A stretch of 64,000 bases of DNA, taken from positions 966,656-1,030,655 of the forward strand of contig NW_003314312.1 in NCBI RefSeq assembly GCF_000143415.4. The letters run 5' to 3'. Under the pieces are notes generated by a model. It did no database searches and was not told where the DNA came from. It worked only from the letters and a program-made list of their open reading frames with translations. A program made the translations under genes and the position numbers. Positions 32,844 to 44,656 of this stretch are shown one piece after another; positions within the stretch are counted from its first letter, which is position 1; each line of letters begins with the position of its first letter. The stretch comes from Selaginella moellendorffii. Lineage: Eukaryota > Streptophyta > Lycopodiopsida > Selaginellales > Selaginellaceae.

Positions 32844-34556
32844 ATGAGTCCTAGTTCTTCCACTTCCCGACCTCGATCTTTCCGTTCCAAGCTTGACCGC
32901 GCCCACTCCAGCGATTGCGAGGTGAGGAGATTCCTTGCGTCGCTCAAGGAATGCTCGCGATCCCGGGATCTGGATTGGGGTAAGCAAATCCACGCCGAGG
33001 CGGAGTGCTGCGGCCTCGATTCCAATGCGTTCGTGGCGAGCAGCCTGGTGAATCTCTATGGCAAGTGCGGCTGCATGGACGAGGCGCGCAGGGCTTTCGA
33101 CCGGATGAACTGCCCCGACCTCGTCGCGTGGAATTCTCTCATTCTGGGCTATGCCGTGAATGGGCATGGCGGGGTTGCGCTCCAGCTCTTCCTGGACATG
33201 GAATCGCGGGGCTTGAAAGGGAATTCTGTCACGTTTATTGGATTGCTCAAGGCCTGCGCGAGCCTCGCAGAGAAGGAGAATGGGATGGTTTTAGAAGATC
33301 TAGAGCTCGTCGTGAAGTTTTCTTCTCTTGAGAGAGGAATGGCTCTTCACTCCCTTGCCACTGCAAGGGGAATCGACACAAACGCTTTGGTAGCTAGCAG
33401 CCTGGTGGAAATGTATGCTCGGTGTGGAAGCGTGGTGGATGCGTGGAAGGTTTTTCATGGAGCTCCAAAGCGTGACGTAGTTCTATGGACTTCTTTGATG
33501 CAGGGTTTTGTAGAGAATGGGCAGAGCGAGGTGGTGCTTGAGCTCTTCGTGGAAATGCAACGAGACAGCAGTGGAGCAAATGCCAGAACCTTTGTTGCGG
33601 TGTTCCAGGCCATCACTTCTTTAGCAAAGAGGGAACGAGGAGAAGAAACTATCCATGGAAGGATACTCAAGCTGAAGTCTCTGGAAAGAGGTATGGCTTT
33701 TCACGCGCAAGCCTTGCGAATTACTAACCATCGCTTGGATATCTTTCTTCACAGCTGCTTGATCCAAATGTACGCGGCTTGTGGCAGCATGGGCGATGCT
33801 CTTGGAGTATTTAGCACCATTTTCCAGCCAAATCAAGTCTGCTGGACGGCATTGATGCTCGGGTACGTTGAAAACAGCCAGGCCGAAACAGCACTACATT
33901 TTTTCTTGCTAATGCAGCTCGAGGGATGTTCTCCAGACGTGTGGACGCTCGTTTGCGTGCTCAAAGCTTGTGGAAGCTCAGTAGCCTTGAGGCTTGGCCG
34001 GATACTTCACGAAGAGATCACGAGCTTGGGGTTCCAGTTCCAGGGAGCCGTGATCTCTTCGTTGGTAGATTTCTACAGCAGATGTGGGAGCATGGACGAA
34101 GCGGAGCTGGTTTTCAACTCGGTCTCGAGGAAGGATGCTGTGAGTTGGAGCTCACTTATCGCGGGCTACAGCCGCCAGGGAGACAACGATCGAGTGATCC
34201 AGCTCTTTGAGAAGATGTGTGACGAGGGTGTCAAGCCGGACGGTGTAACTTATGTCTCGGTGCTCGCGACTTGCAGCCGGGCTGGGATGATCGAGCAAGG
34301 CAAGAAATTTTTCCAGGAGATGACGTCTAGGTGTGGATTAGATCCGGGCATTGAGCACTACCACTGCATGATCGACATGCTGGGACGAGCAAAGCAGATC
34401 GAAGAAGCTCTGGAGATGGTGGAAGCTATGCCGTTCGAAGCCACAATGGTCACTTGGACGAGTTTGCTGGCTGCTTGCTCGAAGTGGAAGAATGGGAGAG
34501 TGGAGAAGATTGCTTGTGACAACATCGTCTCTCTCCTGCAGAAGATTTCTCCATAG
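32844..34556 (+). CDS. PLS-class PPR protein, 570 aa, copy A (intact)
   Basis: An intron-free frame. The N-terminus (MSPSSSTSRPRSFRSKLDR) is rich in Ser and Arg with few acidic residues, as in organellar transit peptides. Units follow: FVASSLVNLYGKCGCMDEAR, DLVAWNSLILGYAVNGHGG, LVASSLVEMYARCGSVVDAW, FLHSCLIQMYAACGSMGDAL, AVISSLVDFYSRCGSMDEAE, then the PDGVTYVSVLATCSRAGMIE and HYHCMIDMLGRAKQ units. It stops within the E region (TWTSLLAACSKWKNGR), without E+ or DYW domains, so any editing role would need a partner. The expected job is sequence-specific RNA binding in plastid or mitochondrion. Copy B at 42659-44371 is nearly identical but carries a stop. Confidence 0.9.
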   Translation: MSPSSSTSRPRSFRSKLDRAHSSDCEVRRFLASLKECSRSRDLDWGKQIHAEAECCGLDSNAFVASSLVNLYGKCGCMDEARRAFDRMNCPDLVAWNSLILGYAVNGHGGVALQLFLDMESRGLKGNSVTFIGLLKACASLAEKENGMVLEDLELVVKFSSLERGMALHSLATARGIDTNALVASSLVEMYARCGSVVDAWKVFHGAPKRDVVLWTSLMQGFVENGQSEVVLELFVEMQRDSSGANARTFVAVFQAITSLAKRERGEETIHGRILKLKSLERGMAFHAQALRITNHRLDIFLHSCLIQMYAACGSMGDALGVFSTIFQPNQVCWTALMLGYVENSQAETALHFFLLMQLEGCSPDVWTLVCVLKACGSSVALRLGRILHEEITSLGFQFQGAVISSLVDFYSRCGSMDEAELVFNSVSRKDAVSWSSLIAGYSRQGDNDRVIQLFEKMCDEGVKPDGVTYVSVLATCSRAGMIEQGKKFFQEMTSRCGLDPGIEHYHCMIDMLGRAKQIEEALEMVEAMPFEATMVTWTSLLAACSKWKNGRVEKIACDNIVSLLQKISP

Positions 34557-34763
34557 CTCATTACACGGGCTTTTTAAAAGAGATCATGTCGATCTCAATG
34601 ATAGCTTATGGTCAGTGTGATTCGATTGATTCCTTTCTTACTTTGGTGTCACCATCAAGATGAATGGCAATTGCCTCTACAAAGGAAGACAATTCCAAAA
34701 GTTGCGGGCAGACGGATGATCTCGACCTCTTGCATTACAAAAAATAGAAAATCTGTACCCAAG

Positions 34764-34867
34764 TGTTAGGCACCAGGTCAGGATAATAGGATAAGGAAAG
34801 GGCCCTGCAATCAAGTGATCACCCCTTTAGCTAGTTGGCTTAGGGTGTAAGGGATAGGATCCTAACA
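34764..34867 (+). repeat. TRIM LTR, left
   Basis: 104 bp, identical to 35054-35157. It is followed after one base by the primer-binding site. Confidence 0.96.
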
Positions 34868-35053
34868 TTGGTATCGGAGCCCAGTTCGATTCTCGTGGCT
34901 GACGAGTGGGGCAGGAATATTCTGAAGGAATATTCAACATGGTGGATCTAAAGGGAGAACCAAGGTTTGGTAAACCCTAAGAGAAGGACCATGGTGACTG
35001 GATGGTGGCCTAAGTATGATCGTGGACGATCATTCCCTGACGAGGGGGAGGAT

Positions 35054-35157
35054 TGTTAGGCACCAGGTCAGGATAATAGGATAAGGAAAGGGCCCTGCAA
35101 TCAAGTGATCACCCCTTTAGCTAGTTGGCTTAGGGTGTAAGGGATAGGATCCTAACA
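35054..35157 (+). repeat. TRIM LTR, right
   Basis: 104 bp, identical to the left LTR, preceded by a purine tract. Identity suggests a recent insertion. Confidence 0.96.
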
Positions 35158-35240
35158 CCAAGTGTGCATTATATCTTTAGAAATATTTTTCTTGACAAAT
35201 TTTATAAAATTAAAACTATTTGATTTTCCTTTTCAAGCGG

Positions 35241-35404
35241 TGAGTGTTTGGAATATGGAAAGGGAATATAGAAAATGCACATATCAATTAGCCCAAAAAC
35301 CTTAATTTATATATAGAAGCGAATGGTCTAGATTGAAATCAATTTGACAGTTACTAAAATCCCATTACACTAATATTAGTATATAGCATCGTATTGGCCC
35401 TCAC
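35241..35404 (-). repeat. Gypsy 3' LTR
   Basis: Alignable with 40086-40259, 44657-44830, 30289-30451 and 63135-63307, including the shared TACACTAATATTAG-type core. Confidence 0.88.
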
Positions 35405-38400
35405 ATCATCCCTTCCTTTTGAAATAATGGAAGGCCGTCAAGGTTTTTTTGTAAATAGGCCAGGATTTGAAGGAACATTAGGAGGAGGCATCAGTGGATC
35501 TATAGATGATATTAATTGCTCCTGATCCCTTTGTATGAAGCGTTTCAACTGCTGCACATGCACAATCTCCAGAGGATTGGCTTGTTAGACATCATGCCAA
35601 ACCTCATAAACTTGTGGTTCAACTTGCCACAACACCTAATACAGTACTTTTCACTGTGCAAGGAGCCCCTTAAATAAACCATATATTGTAAGATGGGGAA
35701 AACGGACTAACACCAAATCTTCCACGTTGTACTCCGTAGGTGGACAATGATGGGAGTTGTATTGCCATTGTTGTCCCACTTGTATGCGGCCTAAGTGTTC
35801 GGCAGACTCCACTTGGACAAGTGGAAGAATGCTCATCAAATACTGATCCTATGACCTAGCATCTGCAGCTTGTGGCAATCACGAAAGTAAACCCAGCTCC
35901 TTTGGTAATATTGGATCATAACCATATAGAAGTTTATATGGTAAAGCACTAACGGAACTCTGCACTCCTGTGACATATGCTTACCGAAGAGACGGCAAAT
36001 AACCATCTTAATCCGAATGCTGAAAGTTCACATATTTCACAATCATCCCCTTGAATGTCCGAACAAGCCGTTCCACCAGACCGTCTGATTGTGGATGATA
36101 AGCACTCGTGAAAGTGTGGCGTATCCCCAACCGAGACATCAAAACATGAAATGCCTCAGCCATAAATGCGGGACGATTATCCGAAAGAATCCGCTCTGGA
36201 CAATAATGCTAGAACACCACTCAATTAAGGAGGAAGTATCCAACAACAGTTGTAGAGGCGCTAGCAAGAGCCCCAACTTCCACCCAATAAGTCAAGTAGT
36301 TAGACGCAATAATAATATACTCATTGCCAGCAGTTGACTGTGGAAAAGGTCCCATAAGATCAAACGCCACCAACTCAAACGGATGGGAAATTGCAATTAA
36401 CTCCAACCGTTTTTCCGCAACCCAAGGGGGAGTATTACGAGTTTAGCACCAAACGCAACTACGCACATACCGGATAATATCACGTCACATCTTCAACTAA
36501 TAGAAAGACTTGCACAGCTTCTCGGTTACATGACGATGTCCCATATGCCCACCTAGAACAGGAGAATCATGGTAGGCATAGAAAAATTGCGGAATAAAGA
36601 TAGAAGGCACCACCAGCCGTAAATGATCCTTAGGATCCGTCCCCACAAAATAAAAAAGGCCATCTTCAAAGCGATATTGAGAATGTAAATGCCGAAAAGG
36701 CAAATCATCAGTAAGTGATGTAGGATTCTCAAACGCATCTCAAAGCCTTCGAATCCACGGCTCAATCTTTTGAGCCTCACGAATCTTATCAAGAGAAGGT
36801 ACATTTTGCTCTGCCCCTTGTGGACACTGAACATCAAGTACAGCAAACGCCGATGGCACAGAATCCTCGTCTAGAAAATCCACAGAGGCTGGAATAACAG
36901 GCTCATCAGAAACATGAGAAGAGAATAGAAAAGGAAGGGGAGCTCAAGAAAGGGCATCAGCATCAGCCATAGAACTCCCTGGGCGATGAACAACATCAAA
37001 ATCATATATCTGAAGCTTCAAAGCCCATCAAGTTGTACAACCAACTACGTTCTTTCGCTTCAATAATGAAGTAACAGTAGCATGATCACCTTTAAGTAAC
37101 ATTCGAGAACCATGTAGATATGCATGAAGTTTCTCGAAACCCCAAACTGCTGCTAAACACTCCTTCTTTGTTGTGGAGTAGTTCATTTCTGCTGGTTGTA
37201 ATGTACGGTTTATATACGCAATGGGATGGCGCTGACCAGGCACACTCGAGCTCTCTTGCATCAACACACCTTCAAGACTAATGTCAGAAGCATCCACGCG
37301 CAAAATAAAAGGTCAAGTGTAATCAGGATATGCCAAAACTAGAGGAGTCGTTAACAGTTTCTTGAGATCCCCGAACGCCCACTCATAATCCGGAGACCAG
37401 ATGAAAGATGATGTTGATGACTTCAGCAATACTCACAACGGTGCAGTGCGATTAGAAAGATGATCCACAAAATGACCGAGATACTGCACCTTGCCCAAAA
37501 AGCGCTACACATCATTCACACAGTTCGGAGTAGAGAACTTTAGAATAGCCACAAGTTTGTTAGGATCAACTTGTAAACCCTCACGAGAAATACAGCACCC
37601 AAGATAAGTTGTATCCTTGGACCCAAACACGCACTTCGACTGCTTCAGCTTTAAACCAACGTTGCGTAGCCGATCCAACACTTTACAAACATCACGAACG
37701 TGCTCCTCCCACGTCCCTTCCGAGTGGATCAAGACATCATCAATAAAGTCAGCAGTCACCTTTGACATATTACAAAGAACATTGTCCATCATCCGCTAAA
37801 TAGTTGCTGGAGCATTATTCAAACCAAACAGCATCACCAAGAACTCGTACAAATCAAATGGTGTACGAAAAACAGTCTTAGGAATATTTTCTTCGGCCAT
37901 CGGTATTTGCCAGTACCCAGAAGCAAGATCTAACTTGGTGAATCAACGACTTCGCCCCAGACAATCCAAAAGATCAGTAGTGTGAGGAAGAGGGTACACA
38001 TCAGGGATCGTCACTTCGTTTAACGGACGATAGTCAATGCAAAAACGAATACTCCCATCAAGTTTCGCCACAAAATGAGGTTCACATGCCCAAGGACTCC
38101 GCGACTTCCGAATAACACCCTTCTCCAACATCTCCTTGACATTTGCACGTAAAATCCGGATCTCCTTGGGTGATTGACAACGAATGAAAACCTTGATTGG
38201 ACGAGCATCCTCGGTTGGAATTGGATGACGTGTGGCAATCTTGGCCCTAGACAATATGTCAAATTCAAAAGGATCAAAATACTCCTTCACGAGCCGGTCC
38301 ACCACTGCAACACAAAGATCGTCAGAGAGATCGGAAAATGGAAGAGTAGAACAAGATGGAAACATAAGAGGAAATAGTGGGGGAACAAAAGTAATGGAAG

Positions 38401-39049
38401 CAGAGGTCGAAGTAAAGGGACAATGAGGTACAGAGAGGTACAGAAGTGAGAGGAATGGATGAAACATAAGGAAGTATGAGACAAGGGGGAGAAGCCTCAA
38501 AATCACACTTGGCATGATTGTGCTGCAACCAATCCATACCAAGAATGAGGTCAAAAGTTTGACTCGGCACCACCTGCAATGACTGCAACTCAAACTCGAG
38601 ATCGCCCACACGCACAACCAGGTCCACCTTATTTTGTGCACATGCATGTGTACGGCCGTTGCCATAAAGAATGAAAACTAGTTCCGCCGCATGACGCAAG
38701 TGTAGATGGCAACGTGTGGCAACAGGTTGAGCAATAGAAGATAAACTCAAACCTGTATCAAACAACACAGAGAGAATAATAGAAGATTTCTTGTTATAAA
38801 AACGAGCTTAGAAAGTAAACATTGGATGAACCAGTGCCAAGTGAACCCTTTAATGATATTCCCAAAAGAAAGATGGAAGGGTCACTGACTTATTCGCACA
38901 AGATCCCTCCGTTACTCACACGACTCTTCGTTTCCCGGATGTATCTCAGTGTCCAAACCATCCACTGCAGTAGCACTAATGGGACGTTGCTGATGCCAAA
39001 GTCTCCACCCAGGAAATGGAGGTCGCCAATCCGAAAACCGTCGACAACG

Positions 39050-39852
39050 CCGATAAGTATGACCAACTTCATCACACGCCTAGTAGCGGACATCACGGCC
39101 ACAACCACGTCCTCGACCTTGTCCTTGGACTCGAGCAGCAGCAGCATCAACCTCCATTGGAACAGGACCATCACTCAAAGGAAGTGGAGCTGAAGGACGT
39201 GTAGTGAAAAGTGGAAGAGGCGATGTCTCATAACGTTGTGCCAAGCGAAGAGCATCGTCAAGGGTGGTACGAGCAAGTGCATGCACAAGTCCGACAAAAT
39301 CTTGACGAAGTGCTGGCCATAACATTCCTAGCTTGATCCGCTCCGACATATTTGGCTTCGCACGAAGCAAAAGACTTCGGAAACGAACGCTAAATTGCAT
39401 CACCGACTCAGATGGCCCTTGGCGAAGATGATGCAATTGTTGGAAGGCATTATCACAGTTGTCGGCATGTCCGAAGGCGCGTTTGAAGACGTCCGGGAGA
39501 ACACTCCAATCCTCACAAGTGGCTGTGCTCAGACCATTGTACCATTGCACCATTGCAACGCCGTCCCTTGGAGACACGTGAGAAACTCACGCAAACGTCG
39601 AGCATCATCCCAAGAATAATATGTGGCAATCACCATGAAGTGATCGAACCAATGGTCCACAAAATCCCCAGGATTCCCACGAAAGAACTCCGGCTGAACG
39701 CGAGGATTAGCACCAAGAGCAAGAGGAGTTGTACCACGTGCCGTGAATGCTGCCATCAATTAAGTTTGGTTGTTCAATTGCAAGCGCATAGCATCAAGCA
39801 ATTGTATCAACTGTTGCTCCAGAGTCAAAGGAGGAGATTGCTAATTTGCCAT
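39050..39852 (-). pseudogene. Gypsy gag
   Basis: Starts ATG 39852, with TAG as the fourth codon. Retrotrans_gag signature: PEFFRGNPGDFVDHWFDHF, LREFLTCLQGTALQW, FKRAFGHADNCDNAFQQL, and a decayed zinc knuckle CDEVGHTYRRC near 39050. The same gag begins at 63463 at the end of the window. Confidence 0.85.
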
Positions 39853-40085
39853 GAAGACGGACAAAGAAAGAGCAAAAGAAGAGAAATAACAAAAAACGAG
39901 AAGGAAATGGGAGATCTAGACAATGCAAAAAAGTTAGATCTAAACCAAAATCCTGAAAGGGAAGAACAAAAGAAAAGGAATGGAAAAAGTTAAATCTAAA
40001 TGATGCAAATGCTAGATCTAAACCAAAATCCCAAATTTAAGCACTCCTTAGGGACAATCAAAAGCACCCCGCATTTCCACCAATG

Positions 40086-40259
40086 TGAGTGCTTAGAATA
40101 TGGAAAGGGAATACAGAAAATGCGCATATCAATTAACCCAAAAACCTTAGCTTATATATAGGAGCAAATGGTCCAAATTAAAACCAATTCAATGGCTACC
40201 AAAATCCAACTACACTAATATTAGTATACAACATCGTAACTGTACACTTGGCCTTCACA
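40086..40259 (-). repeat. Gypsy 5' LTR
   Basis: 174 bp. On the - strand it is followed by TTGGTGGAAATGCGGGG, the likely primer-binding site; the tRNA is not identified. Confidence 0.88.
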
Positions 40260-40409
40260 AAGCCTAAGTTTTTATAAAAGCTTTTGTTGCAAAATGCTTT
40301 TTCTTATTTAAAATAACCATCTTTCACTAAGAATTGCATATGAATAAAGGGGCATATTTGCAAGTAGATATATGGCAAAATTTCTTTTGGTTGATAATGA
40401 TCTAACCAG

Positions 40410-41520
40410 ATGACTGAGCAGAAAAGCAAATTACTATGCCAAGAGCTTGAAACAGCTATCCGCTCTTGTCACACCCTCCCTCAAGCCCATCAAATTCATG
40501 CGAAACTATCCTTAATAGACTTGAATGACACTTCCTCATTGGTCTTTCTTTCCAATATTTCCATCCAGATGTTTGGACGATGCGGCAGCATCAGTCATGC
40601 TTACCAAATCTTTTGCAGAATTGTCACCAAAGACTGCTTCTCCTGGGTGATGATGTTGCAAGCATTTGCCACAAATGGTCATCTCCATGAAGCGGAACAT
40701 CTCTTTTTCAAAATCCCACAAACCAACCTTGTTGTTTGGAACGCAATGATAGCTGCTTACATCACAAACAACGCTCTTCTCAAGGCACAGTCACTTTAGG
40801 AATCAATGCCAGAATGGAATCTCATTTCTTCTACCACAATTCTTACTGCACTTGCTTGTTCTGGGAAGGGAAGGTAGTTTTATGTTCGATGGAGGAACAC
40901 GATCTCATCGCCTGGAACGCAATGCTTGCTGCCTATACACACAGTGACAATATGGACGAACTCACTGTTATCCCCCAACAGATGCCAGAACTCGATATTG
41001 TCTCGTGGAACACAATTCTGTCAGCATACGCACGATCTGGGGATTCTCACACCACAGAACAAATCTTCCATCGCATGATTGAAGCTGATCTTGTCTCCAG
41101 CACCACAATGCTTAAATTTTATGCAGAGAGCCGCGAGACAGATCAAGCCCAACAAGTCTCTGATGGATTGCCACATTGCAATGACATCTCCTGGACAGTG
41201 ATGATCAAAGCATATAGGGCTGCAAGGACCTTAACCCATGCTTTGATCTCTTTAACAAAGCCAGCAGCAGTGATGTGGGAAGCTATGCTATGCGTATATA
41301 CCAAGGCCCGGATGGCTAAACAAATTTTTATTCCATGCCCGCTACAACCCTTGTGCCAGCATATGTTCAATAAGACCATCACTTGAAGCGTCATGATCCA
41401 CGGGTAAGCATCACTCGCGCGACCTTCATGGCATGGCGCCTATGCGAGCAAGGGTCTTGGACGAGGCAAAAGGCTTCTTCGATTCCGAGCACGGTGATGG
41501 CGGCCGAGTAATTTCGCATT
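40410..41520 (+). pseudogene. P-type PPR pseudogene, copy B
   Basis: Duplicate of 30610-31715. Units: MFGRCGSISHAYQIFCRI, CFSWVMMLQAFATNGHLHEA, NLVVWNAMIAAYITNNALLK, a stop at 40797, then DIVSWNTILSAYARSGDSHT and DLVSSTTMLKFYAESRETDQ. The 5' 450 bp is clearly more diverged from copy A than the rest. A 27-bp inversion at 41407-41433 disrupts the unit that reads VMLGAYASNG in copy A. Confidence 0.7.
41407..41433. other. 27-bp micro-inversion relative to copy A
   Basis: This segment is the exact reverse complement of 31590-31616, while flanks on both sides (CCACGGGTA, TGGCGCCTATGCGAGCAA) stay in direct orientation. Copy A has the coding orientation, so the inversion happened in copy B. Confidence 0.95.
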
Positions 41521-41832
41521 TGTTGAAAATACAGGGGCATTGTGAGAATCGGGCTCGCGACCTCTCGCACCCAAAACGAGAATCATACCCATTAAGGACT
41601 AACGCCCTTTAAATATTTCAGTCATCGCTCCAGGCACGGCCCAGGACAAAATCAATAGACTGAAATCTGTGGATGTCACGGTTATAGAATCGCCAGCCAA
41701 TATTGGTGAAGCAATGGACCAGGAATTTAAGAAGCGAAACCAATGTCGATCGGGAGGAATAACACGATACTTCTAATTGTTCTCCATTTTGATGTACTCT
41801 AAAGCTTTTAATCACAGGAGTGATTCTTACAG

Positions 41833-42522
41833 TCAATGGTGGACGCTCTCTACACGGATTGGAGAGAAGTAACTGTTGCTCTTGTTCCCAGAGACATGGG
41901 AGAGGATCTCTTGAATCATGTTGTTTGTCTTGTTTGTGCAATCCTTGGCATGGATTTCCTTGGACATGTCCCGGCTCATGCTTGCGCTCCTCCCATCAAA
42001 CATATACTTGAACAGCGTGCACAAGCTTCCACCTTCCTTAATCTGGACTCCATACCAGATCTTGTCTCCAGCACATCTAGTCGAGTGGCACAAGTCCTCG
42101 AGTCGCCTCATCATGTGGCATCTCGTCCCGCCAATCACCACCAAGAGCTGGGAGTTCCTCGAGGCACAATCATCACGGTCTCTACTGCAGAGCTCTTGGG
42201 TGAGGAGGCTGTGAAGCTCTTGAGCTCTAGCACAGTGGAGGAAGTCCGGTGCCAGTAGCTTGGATGCCGATCGCGGCCAAAAGTCATGAAAATCCCTGTG
42301 GGAAGTGATAACTAACCCATCAATCTTGTATACTACCTTGCTGCTCGGATTTTTCTTGGGGACCATGGGAGGCTCCTCCTGGAGCTCACGCCTTCTCTTT
42401 GGAGCACTAATCTTGGTATCAACTTGTCCTTCCTTGTTTCGCTGCCTCTTCTTTCCCTTCTTGATTGCATCCATCGCCGCCACAGCGCTAGCCTTCTTGT
42501 CCACGCTCTCGATCACTGCCAT
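41833..42522 (-). CDS. Conserved hypothetical protein, 229 aa, copy B
   Basis: Same protein as 32018-32707; I do not know its family. The few nucleotide differences (near 41850 and 42272) leave the 229-codon frame unchanged. Both copies keep an open frame although the neighbouring PPR copy is broken. That could mean selection or simply a very recent duplication. It shares the 136-bp divergent region with the PPR pseudogene at 42659. Confidence 0.58.
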   Translation of the reverse strand: MAVIESVDKKASAVAAMDAIKKGKKRQRNKEGQVDTKISAPKRRRELQEEPPMVPKKNPSSKVVYKIDGLVITSHRDFHDFWPRSASKLLAPDFLHCARAQELHSLLTQELCSRDRDDCASRNSQLLVVIGGTRCHMMRRLEDLCHSTRCAGDKIWYGVQIKEGGSLCTLFKYMFDGRSASMSRDMSKEIHAKDCTNKTNNMIQEILSHVSGNKSNSYFSPIRVESVHH

Positions 42523-42658
42523 TAAACCCTGATTGTGTGAATCCTAAAGGGCCCTTTTATATGGTAACAAAAAATGCAATCAAATCAAAATCTAGTACGG
42601 ACCGCGAATATTTTATTGATCGTTTATAAGACATGCTCCGTTTAATATAAAGAATCAA

Positions 42659-44371
42659 ATGAGTCCTAGTTCTTCCACTTCCCGACCTCGATCTTTCCGT
42701 TCCAAGCTTGACCGCGCCCACTCCAGCGATTGCGAGGTGAGGAGATTCCTTGCGTCGCTCAAGGAATGCTCGCGATCCCGGGATCTGGATTGGGGTAAGC
42801 AAATCCACGCCGAGGCGGAGTGCTGCGGCCTCGATTCCAATGCGTTCGTGGCGAGCAGCCTGGTGAATCTCTATGGCAAGTGCGGCTGCATGGACGAGGC
42901 GCGCAGGGCTTTCGACCGGATGAACTGCCCCGACCTCGTCGCGTGGAATTCTCTCATTCTGGGCTATGCCGTGAATGGGCATGGCGGGGTTGCGCTCCAG
43001 CTCTTCCTGGACATGGAATCGCGGGGCTTGAAAGGGAATTCTGTCACGTTTATTGGATTGCTCAAGGCCTGCGCGAGCCTCGCAGAGAAGGAGAATGGGA
43101 TGGTTTTAGAAGATCTAGAGCTCGTCGTGAAGTTTTCTTCTCTTGAGAGAGGAATGGCTCTTCACTCCCTTGCCACTGCAAGGGGAATCGACACAAACGC
43201 TTTGGTAGCTAGCAGCCTGGTGGAAATGTATGCTCGGTGTGGAAGCGTGGTGGATGCGTGGAAGGTTTTTCATGGAGCTCCAAAGCGTGACGTAGTTCTA
43301 TGGACTTCTTTGATGCAGGGTTTTGTAGAGAATGGGCAGAGCGAGGTGGTGCTTGAGCTCTTCGTGGAAATGCAACGAGACAGCAGTGGAGCAAATGCCA
43401 GAACCTTTGTTGCGGTGTTCCAGGCCATCACTTCTTTAGCAAAGAGGGAACGAGGAGAAGAAACTATCCATGGAAGGATACTCAAGCTGAAGTCTCTGGA
43501 AAGAGGTATGGCTTTTCACGCGCAAGCCTTGCGAATTACTAACCATCGCTTGGATATCTTTCTTCACAGCTGCTTGATCCAAATGTACGCGGCTTGTGGC
43601 AGCATGGGCGATGCTCTTGGAGTATTTAGCACCATTTTCCAGCCAAATCAAGTCTGCTGGACGGCATTGATGCTCGGGTACGTTGAAAACAGCCAGGCCG
43701 AAACAGCACTACATTTTTTCTTGCTAATGCAGCTCGAGGGATGTTCTCCAGACGTGTGGACGCTCGTTTGCGTGCTCAAAGCTTGTGGAAGCTCAGTAGC
43801 CTTGAGGCTTGGCCGGATACTTCACGAAGAGATCACGAGCTTGGGGTTCCAGTTCCAGGGAGCCGTGATCTCTTCGTTGGTAGATTTCTACAGCAGATGT
43901 GGGAGCATGGACGAAGCGGAGCTGGTTTTCAACTCGGTCTCGAGGAAGGATGCTGTGAGTTGGAGCTCACTTATCGCGGGCTACAGCCGCCAGGGAGACA
44001 ACGATTGAGTGATCCAGCTCTTTGAGAAGATGTGTGACGAGGGTGTCAAGCCGGACGGTGTAACTTATGTCTCGGTGCTCGCGACTTGCAGCCGGGCTGG
44101 GATGATCGAGCAAGGCAAGAAATTTTTCCAGGAGATGACGTCTAGGTGTGGATTAGATCCGGGCATTGAGCACTACCACTGCATGATCGACATGCTGGGA
44201 CGAGCAAAGCAGATCGAAGAAGCTCTGGAGATGGTGGAAGCTATGCCGTTCGAAGCCACAATGGTCACTTGGACGAGTTTGCTGGCTGCTTGCTCGAAGT
44301 GGAAGAATGGGAGAGTGGAGAAGATTGCTTGTGACAACATCGTCTCTCTCCTGCAGAAGATTTCTCCATAG
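42659..44371 (+). pseudogene. PLS-class PPR gene, copy B, nonsense mutation
   Basis: Identical in layout to copy A (32844-34556) until codon 450, where CGA (34191-34193 in A) has become TGA at 44006-44008. This is a C-to-T change in a CpG. The frame continues intact after the stop to 44371 (PDGVTYVSVLATCSRAGMIE; HYHCMIDMLGRAKQ), so this is one recent hit. A truncated 449-aa product would lose the last repeats and the E region. RNA-level repair is not expected for a nuclear gene. Confidence 0.85.
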
Positions 44372-44656
44372 CTCATTACACGGGCTTTTTAAAAGAGATC
44401 ACGTCGATCTCAATGATAGCTTATGGTCAGTGTGATTCGATTGATTCCTTTCTTACTTTGGTGTCATCATCAAGATGAATGGCAATTGCCTCTACAAAGG
44501 AAGACAATTCCAAAAGTTGCGGGCAGACGGATGATCCTGACCTCTTGCATTACAAAAAATAGAAAATCTGTACCCAAGTGTGCATTATATCTTTAGAAAT
44601 ATTTTTCTTGACAAATTTTATAAAATTAAAACTATTTGATTTTCCTCTTCAAGCGG

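Larger units (their letters stand above)
34764..35157 (+). mobile_element. TRIM (miniature LTR retrotransposon), 394 bp
   Basis: Two identical 104-bp LTRs (34764-34867, 35054-35157), TGTTAGG...CCTAACA. The primer-binding site TGGTATCGGAGC is at 34869-34880, purine tract GAGGGGGAGGA is at 35042-35052, and the interior is 186 bp with no ORF. The 5-bp target duplication CCAAG sits at 34759-34763 and 35158-35162. Copy B of the surrounding duplication has the uninterrupted site CCAAG at 44574-44578. The size difference between the two blocks (399 bp) equals 394 plus 5. It must have been mobilised in trans by an autonomous Copia-like element. Confidence 0.97.
35241..40259 (-). mobile_element. Ty3/gypsy retrotransposon, full length but inactive
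   Basis: A 5-kb element on the - strand with LTRs at 40086-40259 (174 bp, 5') and 35241-35404 (164 bp, 3'). The 3' LTR lacks about 10 bp (CTGTACACTT-like). Order in element direction: gag 39852-39050, RT about 38665-37500 (catalytic FIDDVLIHS), RNase H 37303-37028 (RVDASDISLEGVLMQ), integrase about 36850-35850 (zinc region, then FELVAFDLMGPFPQS). RT before integrase defines gypsy. A purine tract (AAAGGAAGGGATGA, - strand) precedes the 3' LTR. Many stops, mostly C-to-T type, kill all frames. A clean target duplication could not be found. Confidence 0.9.

Noticed and set aside
34764-35157. TRIM considered as a simple direct duplication of 104 bp
   Set aside because: TG/CA ends, a primer-binding site, a purine tract, a 5-bp target duplication and the empty site prove a retroelement.
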